From Nitrososphaerota archaeon (lineage in GTDB: Archaea; Thermoproteota; Nitrososphaeria; Nitrososphaerales; Gagatemarchaeaceae), in assembly GCA_027886825.1 (NCBI GenBank), contig JAPCJS010000004.1:1-47598 (forward strand): a DNA stretch of 47,598 bases, in the 5' to 3' direction. Position numbers and translations under genes: made by a program. Below are positions 41,665-47,598 of the stretch, piece by piece. How positions within the stretch are numbered: the stretch's first letter is position 1; each line of letters opens with the position of its first letter. The notes under the pieces were generated by a model that was not told where the DNA came from, did no database searches, and saw only the letters and a list, made by a program, of their open reading frames with translations.

Positions 41665-42186
41665 TTGGGAAAGTGGGAGTGTTACAGGTGCTCTTACGTC
41701 AGTGAGGGCGACAACCCTCCGGAAGAGTGCCCAAACTGCCATTACTCGGTCACCTTCTGGATCGAGAGCGTCGAAGAGAGACCGCTTACCGTGAAGGACT
41801 TTGTGAGGAGCACCCTCCTCAAGCTGGACGCCGGCAGCTCCGTGCTGGACGCTGCCAGACTCATGAGACAGAACGACGCCGGGAGCGTGCTGGTCACAGT
41901 CGCTGGCCAGCATGTCGGGATCGTCACGGAGCATGACATCCTCTACAAGATCGCGGCAGAGGACCTGCCGGCATCGAGCGTCCCCCTGAGGGACGTCATG
42001 TCCACTACGGTCTTCTCGACCAGGTCAGACACGCCGATAAGGGATGCACTGAAACTGATGGCGAAGCACCACATAAGGCGCCTGCTGGTTACCGAAGATG
42101 GAAAGGCCATGGGGATGGTGAGCCAGCGCTCCATCCTGGGAGGGAGTTTCAGGCTCGCGAAGGACTCTAAAGAAGACAGGGACTGA
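41665..42186 (+). CDS. Rubredoxin-like zinc ribbon plus two CBS domains
   Basis: 173 residues from a TTG start. The N-terminal knuckles Cys-Tyr-Arg-Cys and Cys-Pro-Asn-Cys (residues 6-9 and 23-26) form a rubrerythrin-type zinc ribbon. Two CBS motifs follow (about 40-95 and 105-165), each with the Asp-Ala-x-x-Leu-Met pattern; they usually bind adenosine ligands such as AMP or ATP. It is a cytosolic sensor protein; partner unknown. The two halves are joined directly by a short linker. Confidence 0.85.
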   Translation: MGKWECYRCSYVSEGDNPPEECPNCHYSVTFWIESVEERPLTVKDFVRSTLLKLDAGSSVLDAARLMRQNDAGSVLVTVAGQHVGIVTEHDILYKIAAEDLPASSVPLRDVMSTTVFSTRSDTPIRDALKLMAKHHIRRLLVTEDGKAMGMVSQRSILGGSFRLAKDSKEDRD

Positions 42187-42209
42187 TTGATAGCTGCAGG
42201 CAGGCCCTC

Positions 42210-42956
42210 TCAGGGTTTAGCGTAGACAGACGTATCTTTGACGCCGCCCTCCAGGAAAGCCAGCTTCCTTCTCTTGCAGTTGGAGCAGGTCCCGCAGTGG
42301 ACCGGTAGCTTCTCTCCGTCTACCGTCCTGAATCCATAGCCGGCATAACAGCTGTATGTGTACTTCCACGGGACACCAAGCTCCTCGCCCAGCTTCACGA
42401 CCTTGTCCTTGTCATAGTCGATCAGGGGTGCGGATATCTTGTAGCCTCCGTGGTGCGTGGCCTGCTCCGCGAGCCGGTTCATCTCCTCGAGGAACTCGGG
42501 GGTGTTGTCCTTCATCGCCACAGGAGTCTCCCTCCTTATCCCGATGTAGACGTCGAACCTTTCCTGCTTCGAGATGTAGAGCGACTCCGCATGCGCGAGG
42601 CCCACCAGCAGGAGGATGGAGTTCCTGCAGGGGTCCCACCACTTGAGTATCCTCTCCCGCGCCTTCTCGGGGTTCCAGAGGTCCTTCTCCTGCGTCTCGG
42701 GTATCTCCTTCTCGGCGTGCGTCAGGAGGGAGGTACTGATCTCTCCAAGCCACCTGAGGTCGATCAGCTTCAGCGGTACGTCCAGCGTCTCAGAGATCTT
42801 CTCTATGCAGAACTTCTCGTACTCGTAGGTCCTCTGGCGATAGTCGCAGAAGATGTGCATCTGCCTTTCGGGCTTGAGGACCTTCTTGACGTAATACGCC
42901 ATGGTGACAGAGTCCACGCCACCGGAGATGCAGCAGACGGCGCTCCTATTTTCCAT
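42210..42956 (-). CDS. queC: 7-cyano-7-deazaguanine synthase (QueC)
   Basis: 248 residues; makes preQ0, the precursor of archaeosine in archaeal tRNA. The PP-loop Ser-Gly-Gly-Val-Asp-Ser is at 11-16. The C-terminal zinc site uses Cys203, Cys221, Cys224 and Cys227 (Tyr-Ser-Cys-Tyr, and Val-His-Cys-Gly-Thr-Cys-Ser-Asn-Cys-Lys-Arg-Arg). All key residues are intact. No other archaeosine gene is visible in the window. Confidence 0.93.
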   Translation of the reverse strand: MENRSAVCCISGGVDSVTMAYYVKKVLKPERQMHIFCDYRQRTYEYEKFCIEKISETLDVPLKLIDLRWLGEISTSLLTHAEKEIPETQEKDLWNPEKARERILKWWDPCRNSILLLVGLAHAESLYISKQERFDVYIGIRRETPVAMKDNTPEFLEEMNRLAEQATHHGGYKISAPLIDYDKDKVVKLGEELGVPWKYTYSCYAGYGFRTVDGEKLPVHCGTCSNCKRRKLAFLEGGVKDTSVYAKP

Positions 42957-43006
42957 GCTCTTCAGCGCACCTTGAACCAGGGTTCATATCGTTTTTTCTC
43001 AGTCGG

Positions 43007-43978
43007 TCAGTTGCCGGCGGGTCTGTATCTCTGAGTTATCTCCTTCGGTAAGAGGGCGTAAATGTCCGGATGCTCTGCCTTCAGCTTGCCCAGTGTAGGA
43101 GGCATCAGACCGTTTCTCTTGGCCCTCTTGACGTTGTACTCGATGAACCGTTTCATGGAGCTCGTCTCTCCCTTGGCAGCCACGAAGCTCCGGATCTTCT
43201 CCACGGCCTGGTCTTCCTCGAGGTTCTTGACGTTGATGAGGTAGGGCGCGAGGACCAGCCAGGTCAGCCTGTGCCTCCCGTCGGACACGGGGTGGCTCAG
43301 CAGCTCCTCGACGTAAAGGTAGCCGCGGGTAGACTTGACCCTGGGCGGTGGAAGTAAGGGAAGCAACCTCTCGCGCACCTGTGACAGCTGCCTTGGGAAC
43401 GGGACCTTCCGGAGGTTCTTCACGCCGCCGTAGATCATCTTCTCGGACAGGTCACCAAAGAGATCGTTGACGCCGTTCTCCGTGAGGTAGACCGTCCCCC
43501 TGTCCAGGGGACGGTTGACCAGCCTCCAGTACTGCGACTTCAGCTCAAAATGGGCGGTCGCCTTCAGATAGTCCTCTACGTGCATGCTGTACCCGTATCC
43601 TGCCGTGTCTGGACCGGTGCGCGTAAGCTTGATCTGGAAGCACTCGTCCAGGATGACCTGCTTATCCAGCGGCCTCTCCCTGATGAACAGCCTCCTCGCC
43701 AGGTCGCTCTCGCTCCGGGCGAGCCTCTGCCCGAGATAGAGTTCCTGGCTCGCGACGAGCACCGCCACGAAGAAGCTCGAGAACTCGATCAGCTCTGAGA
43801 CGTGGGGCGCGTATCTGCCCTGGCCGATGGAGCTCAGGAGCCTGCTCTCGGCCTGTCTCAGCACTTCGGAGCTGGAGAAGCTCTCCTCTATCGGGAGCCT
43901 GTCGAAGAACTTTCTCGAGAGGGGCGTAAAGGGGTACTTGACCATGAGCTGAGAAAGGACCGGTTCCTCCCGTGACAA
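43007..43978 (-). CDS. priL: DNA primase large subunit-like protein lacking Fe-S cysteines
   Basis: 323 residues from a TTG start. The N-terminal two thirds fit the PriL layout: Lys-Tyr-Pro-Phe-Thr-Pro-Leu-Ser, an Ala/Glu-rich helix, then Arg-Leu-Phe-Ile-Arg-Glu. The C-terminal ~95 residues (Val-Ser-Asp-Gly-Arg-His-Arg-Leu-Thr-Trp, Leu-Ala-Pro-Tyr-Leu-Ile-Asn-Val) resemble the cysteine-free PriX-type domain rather than the 4Fe-4S domain. Only one Cys occurs in the whole protein, so no cluster can form by the usual scheme. The role is primer synthesis with the catalytic PriS, not seen here. Family assignment is moderately sure. Confidence 0.65.
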   Translation of the reverse strand: MSREEPVLSQLMVKYPFTPLSRKFFDRLPIEESFSSSEVLRQAESRLLSSIGQGRYAPHVSELIEFSSFFVAVLVASQELYLGQRLARSESDLARRLFIRERPLDKQVILDECFQIKLTRTGPDTAGYGYSMHVEDYLKATAHFELKSQYWRLVNRPLDRGTVYLTENGVNDLFGDLSEKMIYGGVKNLRKVPFPRQLSQVRERLLPLLPPPRVKSTRGYLYVEELLSHPVSDGRHRLTWLVLAPYLINVKNLEEDQAVEKIRSFVAAKGETSSMKRFIEYNVKRAKRNGLMPPTLGKLKAEHPDIYALLPKEITQRYRPAGN

Positions 43979-44016
43979 GCGACTAGAAATTCAGGATTTT
44001 GCTAATAAAAGTTCCT

Positions 44017-44058
44017 GTCCCGGCCCGGGTTTGTCATCTCGGGGTATAGGGCCGGGAC
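44017..44058. repeat. Long GC-rich inverted repeat between ychF and priL
   Basis: GTCCCGGCCC at 44017-44026 and its exact reverse complement at 44049-44058 could form a 10-bp stem with a 22-base loop. It lies just downstream of the GTPase stop (44066) and upstream of the primase start on the same strand. It could stop transcription or structure an mRNA leader. The AT-rich TTTTATTAGC next to it is a candidate primase promoter. Confidence 0.5.
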
Positions 44059-44065
44059 CCCTTGG

Positions 44066-45283
44066 CTAGCCTCTCCTCGCGGTCGAGACGATCGACAGCA
44101 CGTCTCTGTCTCTCAGGACATAGTCTGTGGGAAGGTGGATCCCGGTCCTGACGTCGACGGCGTAGAGGAGACCCTTGTGCAGGTCGGAGTGGACAGTCCT
44201 CGCAAGGTCATCGAGGGTCGAACCGGTCGGGAGAAGATATACGTCAGGCAGGACGTTCCCGCTCTTGTCGGTCAGCTTCTCCGGGTCCGCCACCGGATAG
44301 ATGGCGTTCATCTTGAGCAGCTTGAATATCGTTATGCTGAGCGCGAACTGGACCCCTGTCCTCAGGTACTCCCCGAAGACCTTCCTCTTGATGTACGCCA
44401 GCGCGGTCCGCTGGGCGTCGTTCAGCCCCTGCGGCTTTACGACATCGAACCGTTCCTCGCCCGGGACATATTTTATGAGCCCCTTCGACTGTGCCCTTCT
44501 CAGAGAGAGCTCGGCTTCCCCGCTCGTCGGGACCACGATGAGGTCTTTGTAGTGCTCCCGCAGCTTCTTGAAGTTCTCTGCGGCGTTGGGCAGGTCCATC
44601 TTGTTCGCTATGATGAGGGTGGGTTTTGAGACGTCCCGGAGTATCCAGCAGAAGTTCTGGGTCTCCTTCTCGTTCCAGTCCTCTATGTCCTTCCCCTCCA
44701 GGAGCGCCTCCTTGAGGGAGAAGCTCACGTGCTCCTTCCTGACGCCGATCCCTTGCATCACGTCGGCTATAGCGGTGCTCACGTCTCCTCCTGGCTGCTT
44801 CGCAGCCTTGGCTATCTTCCCCATGTTGCTCGAGAACATCTTCGTGTACCAGAGCACGAGCTCAAGCTCCACGTCGGCGAAGTCTGCGATAGGGTCTCCG
44901 GTGCCTGTCTCAGTCACCCTTCCTTCCTTGTCGACGCTGCCCGAAGCATCGACCACGTGGAGCAGGGCGTCCGACTGGGCGGCCACCGCAAGGAACTGAT
45001 TGCCGAGCCCCTTCCCCATGTATGCCCCCTTGATCAGGCCAGGAAGGTCCGTGACCTCTATCGGGATGAACCTCCACCCCTCCTCGCACTTGGAGTTCTT
45101 CGGATTGTCCTTCACGCCGAACTCCTTGTGGACGCAGAGCGTCACCACTTCGGCCACGCCCACGTTCGGAGACTTTGTGGTGAACGGATAGTTAGAGACC
45201 TCGGCGGCCTGAAGCGTCATGGAGTTGAATAGGGTCGTCTTACCCGCGTTGGTCTTTCCGATGATACCGATTCGGATGGGCAT
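44066..45283 (-). CDS. ychF: YchF/OLA1-type Obg-family GTPase with TGS domain
   Basis: 405 residues. G1 is Gly-Lys-Thr-Asn-Ala-Gly-Lys-Thr at 9-16; G3 is Asp-Leu-Pro-Gly-Leu; G4 is Asn-Lys-Met-Asp. Insertions with Cys occur in the first 80 residues. The C-terminal TGS domain (about 340-405: Leu-Pro-Asp-Val-Tyr-Leu-Leu-Pro-Thr-Gly-Ser-Thr-Leu-Asp-Asp-Leu) marks the archaeal subgroup. These proteins bind ribosomes and are involved in translation or stress. It is a conserved housekeeping gene with normal length. Confidence 0.88.
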   Translation of the reverse strand: MPIRIGIIGKTNAGKTTLFNSMTLQAAEVSNYPFTTKSPNVGVAEVVTLCVHKEFGVKDNPKNSKCEEGWRFIPIEVTDLPGLIKGAYMGKGLGNQFLAVAAQSDALLHVVDASGSVDKEGRVTETGTGDPIADFADVELELVLWYTKMFSSNMGKIAKAAKQPGGDVSTAIADVMQGIGVRKEHVSFSLKEALLEGKDIEDWNEKETQNFCWILRDVSKPTLIIANKMDLPNAAENFKKLREHYKDLIVVPTSGEAELSLRRAQSKGLIKYVPGEERFDVVKPQGLNDAQRTALAYIKRKVFGEYLRTGVQFALSITIFKLLKMNAIYPVADPEKLTDKSGNVLPDVYLLPTGSTLDDLARTVHSDLHKGLLYAVDVRTGIHLPTDYVLRDRDVLSIVSTARRG

Positions 45284-45422
45284 TGTCGGTCGATCTCTTT
45301 CCGGACGAAGCTCTACTTATAGTTGAAGGGTCAACCGGACACCCTGCTGTCTCTGATGGTCATAGGACATGTCGAGAAAGACAGAAAGAAAGAGATCGAT
45401 AAGCCTGGAGACAAGCTAGCTA

Positions 45423-47598
45423 TTATGTCCTGTACCTGAGGAAACCGGCGACCCCGCCGAACGACTTTAGCATCGCTCCCTCTTCAGACCCCGAGGATAT
45501 CATCTCGACCCTGGCGCCTATCTGGACGGCCTTCTCCTCCAGCATGTCCACCACGTCCGATTCGTCTATCTCGTAATCGGTGGCACCGCACTTTGAGCAC
45601 GGCTCGCTGAGCATCTCCTGCATGGTCTGCATCTTCTTCTGGTTCTCGACGACCTTCTCCTTCACGGTCTGGCAGTTCTTGCAGGTCATCTTGATCTTCA
45701 CGATGTTGATGTCGTCAGAGATCAGGATCGTGTCCATGTTGGATTTGTTGAGGGCGTCGATGATCTTGGGGAGACCGTAGACGGCGAGCCCGTTGGGCCT
45801 GTTGATCTCTCCCAGGAACTTTTGGACGAGCTTCCTCTCCTCGATCAGCCGCACATCCTGGAGCTTGTCCGAGGCCTTCTCGACGATCTCGCGGATGCCT
45901 TCCCTGCCCGAGTATGAGATGTCGATGACCTCTATGATGTTGTTCTGGAGCCGATAGTCGAGATACCCTCCCTTTAGGAAGTTCTCCTTGGTGGGGCCCG
46001 GACCTCCTACGATGACTCCGTTCACGTGGTGGTCGGTGATGAAGATCCGGGTGACGTGTTCGGAGACCCTGTTGAAGAAGTAGGTGAGCTCCATCTCCCG
46101 GCCCCTCTCGTACCTCCTGGCGCTCTGGCCTCCCTTCCTCGTCTTTCCCGATATCCCTGAGGTCATGAGGTCCTCAATGTCCAGCCTGTCCCCCGACAGG
46201 ATCCCTATGCCTGCCTCGTTCGAATCCAGGGAGAGGATGCCGTAGACCTTTTCCGCCTTGAGCATGTCCTTGAGGTACTCGACGTGGAAGTGATCGTCGC
46301 AGTTGTGCACAAGGAAGCCGTTCGCAAAGAAGCTGTGGCTTTCGCTCCCGACGGTCAGATCTCTGACGTCTTCGATGGCTTCACCCTCTATCGAAACGAC
46401 GCTCTCCCACAGGAGCGGCTCCTGCAGGCCTGTCTGTGCGATGCTCAGCCACCCATCAAACGACGGTAGCTGGCTGGCTTTGACCATTGGCTTATGGGTC
46501 GTCTCTTGGACCAGGCTGACCATCGTCTTCTGGGATGACCCCTGAAATTCACCGGCCTTTGCCTGTCGCCCCTCCTCTGTGAGGTCTATCGCCCTGGTGG
46601 CTCTCTGTCTGTTCTCATGGCGTATCCGGGACTTGATTCGAAGGTACTCCCCTATCATGCTCATGCTCAGGGATTTCTGCGAACAATATCTGACCCCGAT
46701 GACATGGCACAGATTCAGAATGTTATCCTCGGATAGTTTGAAACGCAGGCGGATCTCCTGCGTGACGGAACCATCCTTGCGTCTGTAACCGGGTTTGCGT
46801 TCGACCGCGTTTGTGACGACGCCGAACCTAGAGAGCAGCAGCACGAGCTGGTCTGCAAACTTCAGCCCCGAGTTCTCTTTCTCGATCACCCTGTGGAAAC
46901 CTACGCTTGACTGACTGACGAGATTGCGGCCCACGATCCTCGGAACGGTCGCATCTCCTCCCAGGTAGGCTGCCAGGAATTCCCGCTGCGCGTCCAGGGG
47001 ACCATCGACCAGCCACGATGGGATCTTTGTCCCGTTCTTCACCTTGTCCCCTACCGGGGCTCCCAGTGCTCGGAACAACGCAGCTATACCGGCGTCTCGC
47101 AGTTTCACATGCCTTGTGTGGGCGACGTATGGCCTCCCCTCAACGTTCATCTCGTATGATACCTCGTAACCTTCAGGGAGCTTCCGGCCGAGCTTTGCAA
47201 AATCATTCCTTATCTCGTCTTCGTCTGACCTGGACCCGACGCAGAAATCAAAGGTGTAGGAAGAATAAGTGCCGTTTCGCCTTTGTTCGGTCGTAGCGTA
47301 GAACGAGCCGTCGCTGAACAGGTGCCCGAGTATCCTGGCGATCGCAGGAACCCTCGGATCATCGGAGCGCAGCGGCAACAGACCCTGCTTTTTCAGCCTC
47401 TTGATCGCCAGGCCGATGTTCTTCGGGGGTGAAGGAAGTCTCCGCAGATGCGCTTCGTCAAAGAGCACCTCACTCGAGCGATGCCTCTTCTTCTCGTCCC
47501 CTGGGGATTCGATATCGGCTACGGGCATCACACACACGAGGTCTCCCTTCTTGAGCTGACCCAGCCTGATCCATCCTCTGGCTGTCTGGAACGGATGA
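45423..47598 (-). CDS. prf1: Peptide chain release factor aRF1 with an intein (5' end outside window)
   Basis: The frame is open to the right edge. The last ~290 residues (stop at 45423 up to 46301) are aRF1 from the residue Cys-Asp-Asp-His-Phe-His-Val onward, with the Gly-Gly-Gln peptidyl-hydrolysis motif (Arg-Lys-Gly-Gly-Gln-Ser-Ala-Arg) and a Cys-x2-Cys pair near the end. The segment from 46302 to the edge is an intein: near the edge a block-B-like His-Pro-Phe-Gln-Thr ... Gly-Trp-Ile, two LAGLIDADG motifs (Leu-Gly-His-Leu-Phe-Ser-Asp-Gly; Leu-Ala-Ala-Tyr-Leu-Gly-Gly-Asp), and the terminal Phe-Phe-Ala-Asn-Gly-Phe-Leu-Val-His-Asn followed by Cys as first extein residue. The first intein residue and the NIKS domain lie outside. 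Confidence 0.9.
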   Translation of the reverse strand, partial: HPFQTARGWIRLGQLKKGDLVCVMPVADIESPGDEKKRHRSSEVLFDEAHLRRLPSPPKNIGLAIKRLKKQGLLPLRSDDPRVPAIARILGHLFSDGSFYATTEQRRNGTYSSYTFDFCVGSRSDEDEIRNDFAKLGRKLPEGYEVSYEMNVEGRPYVAHTRHVKLRDAGIAALFRALGAPVGDKVKNGTKIPSWLVDGPLDAQREFLAAYLGGDATVPRIVGRNLVSQSSVGFHRVIEKENSGLKFADQLVLLLSRFGVVTNAVERKPGYRRKDGSVTQEIRLRFKLSEDNILNLCHVIGVRYCSQKSLSMSMIGEYLRIKSRIRHENRQRATRAIDLTEEGRQAKAGEFQGSSQKTMVSLVQETTHKPMVKASQLPSFDGWLSIAQTGLQEPLLWESVVSIEGEAIEDVRDLTVGSESHSFFANGFLVHNCDDHFHVEYLKDMLKAEKVYGILSLDSNEAGIGILSGDRLDIEDLMTSGISGKTRKGGQSARRYERGREMELTYFFNRVSEHVTRIFITDHHVNGVIVGGPGPTKENFLKGGYLDYRLQNNIIEVIDISYSGREGIREIVEKASDKLQDVRLIEERKLVQKFLGEINRPNGLAVYGLPKIIDALNKSNMDTILISDDINIVKIKMTCKNCQTVKEKVVENQKKMQTMQEMLSEPCSKCGATDYEIDESDVVDMLEEKAVQIGARVEMISSGSEEGAMLKSFGGVAGFLRYRT
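46302..47598 (-). mobile_element. Intein with LAGLIDADG homing endonuclease in aRF1
   Basis: The protein intron runs from the His-Asn/Cys splice junction (codon Asn at 46302-46304, Cys at 46299-46301) to beyond the window edge. Blocks B, C, E, F and G are seen, and both LAGLIDADG helices keep their acidic residues (Asp at the end of each), so the endonuclease may be active. The splice residues His-Asn and +1 Cys are intact, so splicing should work. Block A is not in the window. Confidence 0.85.

Noticed and set aside
1-47598. CRISPR arrays, rRNA genes and insertion sequences
   Set aside because: No regularly spaced repeats, no rRNA-like segments and no transposase or terminal inverted repeats were recognised.

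Overview
This window is archaeal. It carries the PolD small subunit, an Orc1/Cdc6 initiator, Alba, an RPA-like OB-fold protein, an archaeal-type ValRS, archaeosine-type QueC, aRF1 and UPF0147. Six tRNA genes are present and four contain introns. Two of them have three introns each, at non-canonical positions. Many genes start with TTG or GTG, and TATA-like boxes about 25-35 bases before the start codon suggest leaderless transcripts. PolD, a primase large subunit that seems to end in a PriX-like domain without Fe-S cysteines, and multi-intron tRNAs point to the TACK side, perhaps a non-ammonia-oxidising Thaumarchaeota/Nitrososphaeria-like lineage. That placement is inference, not proof.

Layout. 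(1) About 1-20.6 kb is loosely packed accessory DNA: a secreted-domain protein, a terpene-cyclase-fold protein, small Zn or coiled-coil proteins, a bacterial-looking pyruvate oxidase (PoxB), a TolB/TPR protein, an alpha/beta hydrolase, a VOC protein, a SRPBCC protein, a large secreted alkaline-phosphatase-superfamily enzyme, Ser/Thr-rich surface proteins with winged-helix regulators, a PHP-domain phosphoesterase and small membrane proteins. Long gaps, gene remnants and four homopolymer-linked frame breaks cluster here. (2) 20.7-26.5 kb: VapBC, Orc1/Cdc6, convergent phosphohexomutase-DP1, and ThyX. (3) 26.7-32.9 kb: tRNA-Ser with three introns, Fe-S carrier, peroxiredoxin, SSSCA1-like protein, UPF0147 with an in-frame TAG, coiled-coil pair, formate-THF ligase, tRNA-Leu, tRNA-Thr, and tRNA-Met with three introns. 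(4) 32.9-47.6 kb: RPA, Alba, tRNA-Pro, Y-family polymerase with a PIP-like tail, SWIM protein, tRNA-Thr, metallophosphoesterase, nucleotidyltransferase, aldo-keto reductase, ValRS, CBS protein, QueC, primase large subunit, YchF-type GTPase, and aRF1 split by an intein that runs off the right edge.

Genes for replication and repair (Orc1, DP1, ThyX, RPA, Dpo4, primase), translation (ValRS, aRF1, tRNAs) and tRNA modification (QueC) dominate the right half. The left half looks like a turnover zone for surface and metabolic genes. The strongest leads are the triple-intron tRNAs with matching intron positions, the aRF1 intein, the in-frame amber codon in UPF0147, the Fe-S-less primase subunit, and a matching palindrome-TATA-TTG promoter layout in front of two surface-protein genes.
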